Below are positions 33,020-45,714 of a stretch of DNA of 64,000 nucleotides, one piece after another. Made by a program: the position numbers and the translations under genes. The stretch covers positions 8,017,902 through 8,081,901 of the forward strand of contig CM055828.1 of the NCBI GenBank assembly GCA_029582265.1. The letters are read 5' to 3'. A model generated the notes under the pieces. The model was not told the DNA's origin. It worked only from the letters and a program-made list of their open reading frames with translations, and did no database searches. Numbering within the stretch: the first letter of the stretch is position 1; every line of letters starts with the position of its first letter. Source of the stretch: Zoroaster sp. YZ-2022. Its lineage: Eukaryota; Echinodermata; Asteroidea; Forcipulatida; Zoroasteridae.

Positions 33020-33105
33020 GTCTGAAATAACAGCTATGGCTATGGCACTGTTTCTTCCTATACTTCAGCATTGCCGCTATAGCCATAGCCATAGCCGTAG
33101 CCAAA
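33020..33105. repeat. Inverted GGCTATGGCTAT cluster
   Basis: GCTATGGCTATGGC at about 33030 faces GCTATAGCCATAGCCATAGC at about 33075, forming a 14-bp or longer stem around a 30-bp loop. Origin unknown. Confidence 0.55.
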
Positions 33106-33480
33106 AACACAATAGTTAGGACACTGCCTCATTTTGGTTCTGATTGGCTTGTATATTTTAGAAATCCAAGATGGCCGCTCCATCAGTTCAGAGATTGTGT
33201 GAAAAATTGCTGGGGGAATTCTGGACCTGTTTAGAGGAAATAATGTAGATAATTAAAACAATCGCTGTCATGAATAATTTTCCAAACATTTATATAAAGT
33301 ACTTCTGGGAGTTTTTCTGTTTGCTGGACATCAACAGTGGGTGGGTGGGTGGGGGGAGGGGGGAGTTTGAGCCTGTGGACTATCCATCGCCTGGACAAGA
33401 AGTGGGGTATGTAAACCTCTGTGAAGTTCAAAGCTGAGTATTCTTAGAAATAGGTAAAACTTGTAGATTAGCATGGTGAA
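33106..33480. other. No recognised feature; G-rich tract
   Basis: GGGTGGGTGGGTGGGGGGAGGGGGG lies at 33338-33363 (four or more G-runs, quadruplex-capable on the plus strand). CCAAGATGGCCGCTCC at 33167 is a YY1-like word. Confidence 0.5.
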
Positions 33481-33481
33481 G

Positions 33482-33723
33482 AGGATAAGTAAGACTAATT
33501 GCGGTGACACCATGTGAAATTCTCTATTGAGTAGTAATTAGTTCTGAAAAGAACTGGAGGTCACAACTCGACGTTTCGATCAGTATGGTCTGATCATCCT
33601 CAGGAGAACAATCAGAGCATACTGATCGAAACATCGAGTTGTAACCTCCAGTTCTTTTCAGAACTAATTACTACTCAATAGAGAATTTCACATGGTGTTA
33701 CCGCAATTAGTCTTACTTATCCT
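33482..33723. repeat. ~240-bp near-perfect palindrome (repeat R6)
   Basis: Arms of about 110 bp: GGATAAGTAAGACTAATTGC, GGTGACACCATGTGAAATTC, TCTATTGAGTAGTAATTAGT, TCTGAAAAGAACTGGAGGTC, ACAACTCGACGTTTCGATCA, GTATGGTCTGAT, then inverted. Read from the centre the arm contains CCTGAGGA, a GATCAG/CTGATC stem and GAAACG. Single-arm relatives are at 8288-8375 and, more diverged, 50208-50330. Possibly derived from a Penelope-like or other retroelement end; not proven. Confidence 0.85.
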
Positions 33724-34466
33724 TAGAAATAGTTAGCAGATTAATTGCGCTCATACCATATCTGTGTTTTGACAATGTTTTAAACACAGATTAGGTTGTA
33801 ATTAATATTATTTAGAAAATCTCCTTGCAAATTATTGCAGTGAACAAACGATGTGTCAGTGGAATATCTTTTAGATTTTGGGCAAAAAACTTTTTGTTGA
33901 ATTTTCGAACCTAATTTGGGAAAATTTTGCCGTAGCCCGTATGAATTTTGGATGTTTTAACGATGTTTTAATGATGTTTTAACTTGCTGTCTTGGTATAA
34001 AAACTTGTTAAAATAGCAGTGGCATCATTTGCTTTGAAATATTCATCGTCTTTGCACCTGTCGATTTTAGGACACTCATCAGTCATCTACGCCAGCAGAG
34101 AGGTGTCTGTTCACAGTTATTTGATAGCGCTAGTGCCACATTACTGTGTGAAAATGTGATCTCATGAAATTCCTGTCAATAAATATTGAGTGTGTCCCAG
34201 TGTGAGGGTTGAGTCTTTTTTTAAAGTTTGTGTGAAATAAATTAATGGGTATTGTTGTGTGTGGGAAGTCAGTTAATTGTAACAGGTGGAAGCAGTGTTG
34301 TTTAGAAAGAAGGGTGGGGTATTTGAAACCCCCCCCCTCCACCACCTTGGGGAAAAAAAGTGTTGTTGTTATTGAAAGGACCGACAAAAGGTGTCAGTAT
34401 TAAACGTACAGTACCTTGACTTATATGTGGAGTCAACTATAGCATGTGGCAAGGGTTACAGATGTA
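33724..34466. other. No recognised feature
   Basis: C-rich run at 34330-34337; the sequence is otherwise AT-rich with no supported feature. Confidence 0.4.
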
Positions 34467-34826
34467 TTAACCCTAACCTTCCCAAATCCTCCAAAATCCT
34501 CTTTGCTAAAGTGAAGGATTTTGAAGGATTGAGGTTACATGCTACATGCTCTTTGCTAAAGTGAAGGATTTTGGAGGATTAAGGTTATTAGGCATACTTG
34601 CCTTTCCATGGTACATGTACATCCATGTTTGTTGTAGTGATTGTAAGGTCAGTGCTTGGGTCAGTGGACACTGTTTATTGTTCCATGCATACAGGGATGT
34701 ATACGTACACGTACCACAGACTAGAAACACATGTGTGCATACATGTTATGTGCTTGCTTTACTACTGAAGGATTTTGGAGGATTCAGGTTATGTGTAAGC
34801 AAATGGGCATAGGGAATTAGGGTTAA
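34467..34826 (-). mobile_element. MITE family A, copy 3 (basic 360-bp form)
   Basis: TTAACCCTAACCTTCCCAAA to ATAGGGAATTAGGGTTAA with TTAA at both sides. Only one terminal module, so this shows the unexpanded state. Core words match 11474-11976 inverted. Confidence 0.92.
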
Positions 34827-35815
34827 CCGTGTTTTTTGCTTCATTTTCTGAAATTTTTCTGCATTGACCTTTTTCAATGAATGAAAAATAATCACTTTAA
34901 AATGAAACATTTCTCAAAATATTAATCAGCCAAAATACCCACAGTAAATTTGTGCCAGAATTAATTTATTGTGGGTCCCGTCATACATGTAAATTCATTT
35001 GTACATATTTCATTTTCATTTCATTTTCATTTCATTTTCATTTCATTTTCATTTCATTTTCATTTCTGTAACATTTATTTCAATGCTGTCATTCATTACA
35101 ATATGCACAATCATGTAGAAAATTACATAAGTAATACATTAATAAATTAATTGATAGATATTATGTACACAGTGATTTAATAGTAAGCAACAAATTAATG
35201 ACAACACTTAGGAATAAGGTTAAGCGAAACGCTTTTGTGCCCTAACCTATGGACAGACAAAAAACAACCAAAAACGGGCTTCAGACCTGTATAAGATTTG
35301 TCATCTTCCTGCTACACTATCCACTATCCAGATGTGCGGTCATGTGTGGCCAGGTCTTGCTCGGCATGACTCGATCGTGTCATCGAACCAAGATGCTGAT
35401 GGTCGAATACGAACCACTGGAGCCACATACCATTTGAGCTTACAACTGTTTTTGTGAAATATCTCAGAACAAAGTATTTGTTCTCCTTTCTTAAGCCTAC
35501 ACATGGAGGCCACTCCGATCCACTAAATTTTCAATATGTTCTTCACCAACCTTTAGTACATACAAGCCTGCTGTCCTTTCCAAGTAATCTTACAAAATCA
35601 ACTGTGTGCCACCCAAGGCCACTGTAAATATTTGAACATATTAATATGGCCTGCAATGTATCATTGGGAGACCACCTTACCCTGTAATCTCAGTGGTGTG
35701 ACAGTGTACAGAAGGGTAACCATAGGAGGCCACTGGCAACAGCTAATGGCTTGGAGTGGCCTGAATGGGTTGTTTCAAAAATTGCACTGATTGTAGGAGG
35801 GTTAATGGATATAAT
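34827..35815. other. 11-bp repeat, otherwise no feature
   Basis: ATTTCATTTTC is repeated about six times at 35007-35065. No exon or RNA supported. Confidence 0.6.
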
Positions 35816-35819
35816 CATT

Positions 35820-35982
35820 GTTCAAAATGATTTGCATAATAACAAAACGATTTGCATAATAACAGAATGATTTGCATAACAAAATGATTTTCATAACAAA
35901 ATGATTTGCATAATAACAAAATGATTTGCATAACAACAAAATGATTTGCATAATAACAAAACGATTTGCATAATAACAAAAA
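35820..35982 (+). repeat. ~21-bp tandem repeat, ~8 units
   Basis: Unit ATGATTTGCATAATAACAAA with short variants lacking TAATAACA. Low-complexity; gives a repetitive minus-strand open frame that is not a gene. Confidence 0.9.
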
Positions 35983-36242
35983 AAAGCAGGCAATACATCT
36001 TTAAACCCTTCTACAATCCATTTGTTTGTTCTGCTTTTTACTTGAGTAAACAAATTATCAGCAAACGCCATCATGCTTTAAAAGCACTTAGGGGGCCTAC
36101 ATAGAATATCAAATATGGAAACCAAAGGCAATGTGGGAAAGTGTTGGCACAACAAGCTTTCACATTTCTTAGAAACATTGTTTGGAGTGAATCTGTGACC
36201 TCCAGGTCACCATCTTGAATAGGAGACTGCTAGCATAGGACA

Positions 36243-36300
36243 TTATTGCTCAATTGGTAGAACGTTTATCCAGATATCACAGGTTGATATCCATTATCCT
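36243..36300 (+). repeat. tRNA-like sequence (decayed)
   Basis: 'TTGCTCAATTGGTAGAACG' resembles a D-arm/box A and 'CACAGGTTGATATCC' a T-arm/box B 25 bp later. Stems are imperfect, so this is a pseudogene or SINE head rather than a functional tRNA. Confidence 0.45.
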
Positions 36301-36589
36301 GCTCTTGTAAATTTGCCCTTTTTTTCTCACTCCAAGCAATGTACCTATGTACCTAGTCAGTATCCCATGTGGTTTATTTGATTATATATCTGAGAAACAT
36401 TAGAAAAGTTAAAATTTTCTTCCTTTTAAAATCCTTTTGGGTCTTGGGTTGAATTTGGGATAATTTTGGGTATGGTTAAAATAGGAATGCTATGTAAGTC
36501 AGTCAATTTCTTAGCATTATTCTCTATAACTTTAGCTTAATATTGGTTTATTAATTATTCTCATTCATGTTTATCACCCTAACAACCTA

Positions 36590-36850
36590 ACAACCTCAAG
36601 TCCATCAAAATCCACCCCCTGGTTTTGCCTGATTTTGATGGTTTCAGTACTCCACAGTATATAGCCCAGCGAATAGAGCATGTGGCCATGTGTACCAAAT
36701 CCATCAAACTCCACCGGCTGCTTTTGTTGGATTCAGTATTCCACAGTATAGCCCAGCGAATAGGGCATGTAGCCATGTGTACCAAATCCATCAAACTCCA
36801 CCAGCTGCTTTTGTTGGATTCAGGACTGTGTATAGCCAAGCCATGGATGC
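36590..36850 (+). repeat. 87-bp tandem repeat, ~2.7 units
   Basis: CCATCAAACTCCACC at 36701 and 36788 with 'GCTGCTTTTGTTGGATTCAG', 'CACAGTATAGCCCAGCGAAT' and 'GGGCATGTAGCCATGTGTAC' between. The first unit (36602) is diverged. Preceded by CCCTAACAACCTAACAACC, loosely like the TTAACCCTAAC MITE ends. Confidence 0.85.
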
Positions 36851-36881
36851 TTTCCATTTGCTACTGTACCAATTCCATATG

Positions 36882-38800
36882 TACAGAAACCATCCAATGT
36901 CTGTAAATGCATCCATACTTGATAAGAATCAAGAGATATGTACAGAAACCAACCTATGTCTGTAAATGCATCCATACTTTATAAGAATCAAGAGATATGT
37001 ACAGAAACCAACCAATGTCTGTAAATGCATCCATACTTGATAAGAATCAAGAGATATGTACAGAAACCAACCAATGTCTGCAAATGCGTCCATACTTGAT
37101 AAGAATCAAGAGATATGTACAGAAACCAACCAATGTCTGTACATGCGTCCATACTTGATAAGAATCAAGAGATACACTGTATGTACAGAAACCAACCAAT
37201 GTCTGTAAATGCGTCCATACTTTATAAGAATCAAGAGATCTGTACAGAAACCAACCGATGTCTGTAAATGCATCCATACTTTATAAGAATCAAGAGATAT
37301 GTATAGAAACCAACCGATGTCTGTAAATGCATCCATACTTTATAAGAATCAAGAGATATGTACAGAAACCAACCGATGTCTGTAAATGCATCCATACTTT
37401 ATAAGAATCAAGAGATATGTACAGAAACCAACCGATGTCTGTAAATGCATCCATACTTTATAAGAATCAAGAGATCTGTACAGAAACCAACCTATGTCTG
37501 TAAATGCATCCATACTTTGTAAGAATCAAGAGATATGTACAGAAACCAACCGATGTCTGTAAATGCATCCATACTTTATAAGAATCAAGAGATCTGTACA
37601 GAAACCAACCGATGTCTGTAAATGCATCCATACTTGATAAGAATCAAGAGATATGTACAGAAACCAACCTATGTCTGTAAATGCATCCATACTTTATAAG
37701 AATCAAGAGATATGTACAGAAACCAACCAATGTCTGTAAATGCATCCATACTTGATAAGAATCAAGAGATATGTACAGAAACCAACCAATGTCTGTAAAT
37801 GCATCCATACTTGATAAGAATCAAGAGATATGTACAGAAACCAACCAATGTCTGTACATGCGTCCATACTTGATAAGAATCAAGAGATATGTACAGAAAC
37901 CAACCAATGTCTGTAAATGCGTCCATACTTTATAAGAATCAAGAGATCTGTACAGAAACCAACCTATGTCTGTAAATGCATCCATACTTTGTAAGAATCA
38001 AGAGATATGTACAGAAACCAACCGATGTCTGTAAATGCATCCATACTTGATAAGAATCAAGAGATATGTACAGAAACCAACCGATGTCTGTAAATGCATC
38101 CATACTTGATAAGAATCGAGATATGTACAGAAACCAACCGATGTCTGTAGGCCTAAATGCATCCATACTTTATAAGAATCAAGAGATCTGTACAGAAACC
38201 AACCAATGTCTGTAAATTAATGCATCCATACTTTGTAAAAATTAAGAGATATGTACAGAAACCAACCTATGTCTGTACATGTAAATGCATCCATACTTTA
38301 TAAGAATCAAGAGATATGTACAGAAACCAACCAATGTCTGTAAATGCATCCATACTTTATAAGAATCAAGAGATATGTACAGAAACCAACCAATGTCTGT
38401 AAATGCATCCATACTTGATAAGAATCAAGAGATATGTACAGAAACCAACCAATGTCTGTAAATGCATCCATACTTGATAAGAATCAAGAGATATGTACAG
38501 AAACCAACCAATGTCTGTAAATGCGTCCATACTTGATAAGAATCAAGAGATATGTACAGAAACCAACCAATGTCTGTAAATGCATCCATACTTTATAAGA
38601 ATCAAGAGATATGTACAGAAACCAACCAATGTCTGTAAATGCATCCATACTTTATAAGAATCAAGAGATATGTACAGAAACCAACCAATGTCTGTAAATG
38701 CATCCATACTTTATAAGAATCAAGAGATATGTACAGAAACCAACCAATGTCTGTAAATGCATCCATACTTTGTAAGAATCAAGAGATATGTACAGAAACC
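36882..38800 (+). repeat. 59-bp minisatellite, ~32 units
   Basis: Unit TGTCTGTAAATGCATCCATA + CTTTATAAGAATCAAGAGAT + ATGTACAGAAACCAACCAA. Variant sites (TTTATAAG/TTGATAAG/TTTGTAAG; ATATGT/ATCTGT; CCAACCAA/CCGA/CCTA; GCATCC/GCGTCC) define subtypes that recur in blocks. The unit exists as a single copy in repeat R4 at 24373, so the array arose by amplifying part of that repeat; R4 sequence continues directly at 38800-38870. Confidence 0.95.
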
Positions 38801-38870
38801 AAGCTGTGAAAGTTTGAGCTTATTCTGTTCTGTCATTAACAAGAAAATAATGAAAGCATATTCAGAATTT

Positions 38871-39753
38871 GTGTATTCATTCCAACGTGAAATTTATGCC
38901 TCCCGAGGACAAAAAAACATTTGCAAAATAATGTATTAAAATGATAGCATCTCAGATCGAAAGATTTCAAGAGAAGTTTGATACATGTACCAGCGTCAAC
39001 TTTACACCATGTAAGTTCATGTTTAGTCAGTGAGCAGTAATGGTTTAAAAAATTTTTTTTTTTTTTTAGAATACTGTTAAGAAGGTGTATACTGTGAAGT
39101 CATTGATCAGTCATCTGTGAGATAATTGTGCAGATCTAATCTCGGGTGTTTATCTGTACAGCTTCTGGTCAAGACAAGATAAGATGCTGATGATAGAATG
39201 CACTGTTCACTCCATCTGATGACTTCCTGCTATGAAAAACTACATTGCAATTTTTTTAAGGGAAGGTATATCACTGGAATATAGAAATGTTTGTTCATTT
39301 CAACCATGTAGTTTTAAAGAAATATCATAAATCTTACCCTTTGAAAGTATTGTCATAATAGTTTTTTTTACATTTTGAATATAAATTTAATAAAAATGTT
39401 TTAAAAAATGTTGTCAGGTAATTTATTGAAATATGATGTAGTAATTTCTTTAAGATAAAAATACTTCCGACTGAATTATTTACCAGGGTGATTGATACAA
39501 GACTTGTATCAATTTCACACCAATTAAGCTTTATCAAAGGCGAAGAGAAGGTACATCATTAGTAATTAGTAAAATTAACTACCGGTATAATCTAAAAGCG
39601 TACTTGGTCTGAAATAGTATCTGTCATCCTGAGAAATTATTTAATCTGAAATGCTTTCATCTTAGAGAAAACAGGAATTATAAATGTTGAATTTTCTTGT
39701 TGTTTTCTCAAAAACATGAGTACCTATTGTGATGACATTTTCACATATTAGTT
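38871..39753. other. No gene recognised
   Basis: AT-rich. A weakly similar stretch to repeat R5 ('CATCCTGAGAAATTATTTAA' near 39625) is present; nothing else supported. Confidence 0.4.
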
Positions 39754-40023
39754 TTAACCCTAAACCACTCCCAAATCCTGCAAAATCCTCCAAGGGGCAC
39801 TTTTTGGGAAAAATACAGCACTGTTGAAAACTGGTACTTTCACTTCTTCAAATGGGACAAAATTACTACCTGGCAAGAAGTACAGGCCGTAAGTGCTGAA
39901 TATGAAAGATCAACGAAAATGCATAGTGCATTTTGAAGATAAGGGCATGTTTCCAAAAGTGCACTGATGGATTTTTGAGGATTCAGGAAGGTTCCTAGCC
40001 AGAATACCTAGGGGGTTAGGGTA
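39754..40023 (-). mobile_element. MITE family B, copy 4
   Basis: TTAACCCTAAACCACTCCC to GAATACCTAGGGGGTTAGGG, family core inverted relative to 24476 ('GGGGCACTTTTTGGGAAAAA', 'CAAGAAGTACAGGCCGTAAG'). Single terminal module; right TTAA lost. Confidence 0.88.
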
Positions 40024-40264
40024 TATATTTCTTGAAAGCAAGAGGGTTGTAAATGAACGTATGATATCAAATACCAGTGTTATACCTTTCCTTTAACAAT
40101 TCAGTGAGTACCATCTGAAGACATCTACTGGCACAGTATGTATTTGTTTAGGTCCTGGCCATCACTTTCACTAGGAATGGGACAAATGGAATTATCACAT
40201 GACAAAGTTGGGTACTTGAGCAAAGACATGATTGTAAATATGTTTATGGCAAGCAAGGCTTCCG

Positions 40265-40653
<389 letters not shown>

Positions 40654-41029
40654 GTGTTTGTTATATTACAAACACATAGGTGTTCGCGTTTTATCAGGGC
40701 AGTGATGATGACGTCAGAATGTTTTTTAAAGAAACTTTGTATTATTATTATTTTTTCATATTAAAGAGTACCCTGTAAAATATGATGTGGTTACCAACGA
40801 TGATTTGTTTGAAGTCCATTTCAGTAATTTGAACTTAATCACATTAGGTCCTACACCAAATTCAAACTTCATTTCAAATGCAATGGTATAATAAAAGAAT
40901 GATAATGATCGAATAAAACTTCTCTTCAGACTACACCTAGAAGATCCTCAACAAGGTTACAAGGGAATTTCAAGACCAACATATGTTAATTACCCTGAAA
41001 TTTCAAAATATTTCTGATTTTTAAAAAAA

Positions 41030-41640
41030 AAACTGGCCACGGAATCTTTATTGTTCACCGGATGGTTTTACATACATCAATCATAAATATTAAATTTTGA
41101 CTTCCGGTTTGGACAGGAAGTAAGGTCAAATTAGGGTCACCTTTGTGTAAATATTTTTTGACAATTAACGATCTGTACAAGGGTGCAAAAAATGTAAATT
41201 TACCTCTTGTGGTTGTTGAGATATGATTTTTTAAAATATTAAACTTTGACTTCCGGTTTGGACAGGAAGTAAGGTCAAATTGGGGTCACCTTTTTGTAAA
41301 TATTTTTTGACAATTAACGATCTGTACAATGGTGCAAAAATTGTGAATTTCCCTCTTGTGGTTGTTGAGATATGATTTTTTTAAATATTAAACTTTCACT
41401 TCCGGTTTGGACAGGAAGTAAGGTCAAAATGGGGTTACCTTTTTGTAAATATTTTTGACAATTAACGATCTGTACAATGGTGCAAAAATTTAATTTACCT
41501 CTTGTGGTTGCTGAGATATGATTGTTTTAAATATTAAACTTTGACTTCCGGTTTGGACAGTACGTAAAGGTCAAAGTGGGGTCACCTTTTTGTAAATATT
41601 TTTTGACAATTAACGATCTGTACGACATTAGGTGTTTGTC
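41030..41640 (+). repeat. ~149-bp tandem repeat, ~4 units (repeat R3 type)
   Basis: CTTCCGGTTTGGACAG at 41101, 41250, 41399 and 41544 with 'GTCAAATTGGGGTCACCTTT', 'TTTTTGACAATTAACGATCT' and 'GAGATATGATTTTTTAAAAT' between. The last unit runs into ATTAGGTGTTTGTCC. The GATATGATTTTTT block links it to R3 at 20.7 and 45.7 kb. Confidence 0.88.
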
Positions 41641-41977
41641 CTTTGGACGAATACAGAGCTGTTACGCTAATTACGTTGTGGTGGAATTAAATACTGTATC
41701 ATCACACATTTTTGGCCCCGAGGTGAGGTGTGTGCAGGTCTTGTACAATACAATGACAAATTCGATCAAGTGTTATAATATTTAAATGTTTGGTTCAGTT
41801 TTTTAAAACAATACTTATAGGGAAGAGACAGCACAATGTAATTTGAAGGATAACTGTAAAATAAAAAGAAACAAACAGTACTGAAATATGATCTTCTGAT
41901 TGTTACATGTATATGTATTTATGTGTCATTAACTGTTGAAAATACATTTTCCTAAATAGTAATGTTAAAGTTATTGT
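41641..41977. other. No recognised feature
   Basis: AT-rich; nothing supported. Confidence 0.4.
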
Positions 41978-42206
41978 TTAAAGGTGGCAATATCTTCACG
42001 ATCAACAGGGCATGGAATCAGAGTTCAAGTTCTAGTTTAACTCAGTGACTGAAAATAATACTCACATGATAAGGTCATATTCGCGTTGCTGCTGCATAAA
42101 TGAGCCAGTAATTTTTAGTCATTATGTTCGTCTTAAACTAGGACACAATAATTCCATGCCCGTTTGTAGAAAGTCTGTTCTGATCGTGACGATACTGTCT
42201 GTTTAA
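41978..42206 (+). mobile_element. AGGGACA MITE, copy 3
   Basis: TTAAAGGTGGCAATATCTTC to GATACTGTCTGTTTAA with TTAA borders; AACAGGGCATGGAATCAG and ATTCCATGCCCGTTTG inner arms. Older than the other copies judging by TIR mismatches. Confidence 0.88.
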
Positions 42207-43432
42207 CCAATTGTGTTTATGGGATTGATGGTCAGTACTATCCCAATGCGAGCATACAAATAAATAGGAACTTTAATTGGGTGATCTGGCAAAAGGTATT
42301 CCAAGGCTGACACACCCAAGATTGGGTGGGGGGGGGGGGTATGTTTAGTATGTTTATATGGCCCAACTGCCAGTGATTCACTGTCGGCAATATACATTTT
42401 ACTAGATCACCAACAGATATTGCTTAATAATTACATTTGCGAGGATGTTTGGGTCCAGTCAAAAAAATAATAAGAATTCCTCAGTACTATTTTGTTCTAA
42501 CATGTTAAAGAAATTCCTAGAAAGACCTAGATGTGTCTTGAGGTCCTGAAAAAACAATTCCCTTGAGGGTAAAGACTGCCACAGATAGGATAAGTCCATA
42601 TAAAATAATTTGAATAATACGTTAACTCCTTTGATGAATGGATGAACTTCAAATGCTGGCCATTGGATCACAAAGTTACACAGACTCTAACACACCTTGT
42701 AGCAGTAGCACAAATGGATATCGTTGATCTGAAATATAAACGAATCATGTAAAAACAATATTAATTGTTTTCAAAGAGGGACGAAGAATAATGGGTCATG
42801 CTAACAAAACACACATAACTTAGAATGCCCTTATATGTTATTATCAGGATGATGGATTGATGTAACTTCAGAAAAATGATCCCTTCAGAACAATGCCTTT
42901 AAGTTAGGTTTTACAATGGAATAGAACTACATGTGACGTCTTCCTTCCTCCATGATGTGACTGTTTCATTATCTCAATAAAGGTGCTGATATTTGTTTCT
43001 GGTCTACTTTAGTGAGAAAATTTAGTATAAAGTAAACTGCAATGCAGCCATCACCACACAGGACATAAGTACTACTATTATTATGAGGAATTACAGACAC
43101 TATAGTGTAGCTAAATTAACTTGTACTTCTACCAACGCGTACTCCACCGGATGTGAACCTGTACGCATGCCAGTAAATATTCAGTAATAAATATTTTTCC
43201 GGGTTGAGTTGACCAAAATAAGTGTGAATTGGTAGAAGTACGAGCACGCATACGAGTTGACCTGTTTCACTCCAGGCACGGCACATGTGATACCATTGCC
43301 ACACTAAGGTTTTTAACGTTAACCATGGTTTTATGTAATCAATATCTATAAAATTATACTAAAATGAACATACATCTATAAAAAATGTGAAAGTTTACGT
43401 ACATTCAAACGAAACCAAGTAATGAAGACCAC
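42207..43432. other. No gene recognised
   Basis: G-run at 42327-42340. The region is AT-rich with TTAACGTTAA-type words; nothing supported as an exon. Confidence 0.4.
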
Positions 43433-44538
43433 TTCCATTAATTGTGCACGGATTCTCAAATGATCTGTTAACGTAAGACGTTAAACCATACCATCATGTA
43501 GCCTACAAACTGAAGATTGTTGATGACTTGAACAGTTACGATACTGCATTTGGATGTGGTGTCAACGCTGTCTCGGGGTGCTGTAGGCTGGAACTTAGTC
43601 TGAGCCATGATGTATTGGAGTCAACATGCTGTAAAAAATAATAGGAAAGTTTTATAAGTACATGGACCAAGAATAAAGTATTTGAAATTTCAGAGAAGTT
43701 CTAATTTATGTGAATGAGGAAAATAATACATCACAGTGAACATGCTGTACAAAATAGTAAGAAGGTTTTACAAGTACATGGACCAAGAATAAAGTATTTG
43801 AAAATTCAGAGAAGTTCTAATTTATAATATGAATGGGGAAAACAGTGTATAATTTTGGAGTAGCTGGACCATTGAAATTGAAAAGGGCATTGGTTGTTTT
43901 CAAAATTGCACACAATTATTCTTGACAATGTGTAATAAATTAAAGAAATGTTCTTGCATGAAACTCACATCAAAAGAGAAAGGTATTCCATTAATTGTGC
44001 ACGGATTCTCAAATGATCTGTTAACGTAAGACGTTAAACCATACCATCATGTAGCCTACAAACTGAAGATTGTTGATGACTTGAACAGTTACGATACTGC
44101 ATTTGGATGTGGTGTCAACGCTGTCTCGGGGTGCTGTAGGCTGGAACTTAGTCTGAGCCATGATGTATTGGAGTCAACATGCTGTAAAAAATAATAGGAA
44201 AGTTTTATAAGTACATGGACCAAGAATAAAGTATTTGAAATTTCAGAGAAGTTCTAATTTATGTGAATGAGGAAAATAATACATCACAGTGAACATGCTG
44301 TACAAAATAGTAAGAAGGTTTTACAAGTACATGGACCAAGAATAAAGTATTTGAAAATTCAGAGAAGTTCTAATTTATAATATGAATGGGGAAAACAGTG
44401 TATAATTTTGGAGTAGCTGGACCATTGAAATTGAAAAGGGCATTGGTTGTTTTCAAAATTGCACACAATTATTCTTGACAATGTGTAATAAATTAAAGAA
44501 ATGTTCTTGCATGAAACTCACATCAAAAGAGAAAGGTA
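43433..44538 (+). repeat. 553-bp tandem duplication, two copies
   Basis: TTCCATTAATTGTGCACGG at 43433 recurs at 43986, and every stretch I compared across the two copies is identical (for example around GGTGTCAACGCTGTCTCGGG and CATCAAAAGAGAAAGGTAT). Each copy also holds an internal ~115-bp duplication beginning AACATGCTGTA and containing GTACATGGACCAAGAATAAA twice. Either a very recent duplication or an assembly artefact. Confidence 0.92.
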
Positions 44539-44539
44539 T

Positions 44540-45714
44540 TTAAGGAAATTGCCGAGTCTCATAATTTCATGTGAGAGATGTCTGAGAGAGGCCTCCCCAG
44601 GGAGCAGGACTAACAACTTATACAAGTACATGTATTGTGTCATGAATATTGTGCATTTTTCCTGTGAAATAATTGTCTATGTAAGTTGATTTGTATCTAA
44701 GAAGGGTAACAAATTAAGGGAAAGTGCAGTAAACAATCACTACTTGACGTTAATTTGTGCACAAACTGAAGATTTTTGGAGAAAACATAAATTACAAAAT
44801 ATGGCATAAAATTTCAACTGAAAAATTGCCATAACCTAAACAACTGAATTTTCCTATCCTTATTTACATTCTATTTCTAAATACATTTTAGTGACATCTA
44901 TTCATATTTTGTTAGAAAAGAGGGGAGTTGTTTACTGTCCAAAGTATGTTCACATAACTAACGTTAACGTTAAGTTAAACACTAAACAGGCATAATGCAA
45001 CTACATTAAGTTTAACGTTACCACTACCAGCCAACCCAACGCTTAAAAAATGGCTTTTCTTGTATAAAAACACGAAGATAAATACAGGAAATCCTCTTAA
45101 CAATTAAATTCAAGATACCTACCCTTTATGACTATGTTGGCGATCCATTTTTACACTCCCTCAATTTCGTAGAAAGAATTTGTGTGGGCACCACACGCAA
45201 ACACCGTCGATTGTATTGTACATGTGCACGTACAACTACGAGTTGGTTGGAGTACGAGCTGGTTGGAGTACGAGCTGGTTGGAGTACGAGTTGGCACAAG
45301 TTCATCAGTAATATCACATATTTCACACTCTTATTTTCATAAAAATACAATTTATTTCTGAGTAAATCAGGAAATATAACCGTAGCACTCGCTAAAATGG
45401 ACGTTTAAAAAATATTTCAGTATCTGTTTCTGCTGATTGAGGGCGACATACACTATTACCGTTCCGCCGGCCGGACTGTTTTATATGCCCCGCCCAGTCG
45501 ATTGAGTATTGCGGACGTAGTGGAAATAACAGATTGCGCGTAAATTTTCACGAAAAGTGTGTTTCTTTTTTTACAAAAATGTCGTGTTTTCAGTACAAAT
45601 AAATATCAAACTCAAACATATCCTCGTCTCTAATGTCACATATTTCACACTCTTTACACTCATGATAAACTACATATTTTCCCCCGACTAAATCAGTAAT
45701 TTTATTGATTTTTC
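44540..45714. other. No gene recognised; 18-bp repeat
   Basis: GAGTACGAGCTGGTTG is repeated three to four times at 45238-45297 (period 18). AACGTTAACGTTAA at 44961. No exon supported. Confidence 0.5.

Noticed and set aside
33167..33182. YY1-type CCAAGATGGCCGC word as evidence of a promoter
   Set aside because: A single short word without CpG island, TSS motif or adjacent coding exon is insufficient.
36882..38800. Possible CRISPR-like array because of regular 59-bp spacing
   Set aside because: Whole units are repeated with scattered substitutions; there are no unique spacers, and the context is animal DNA.
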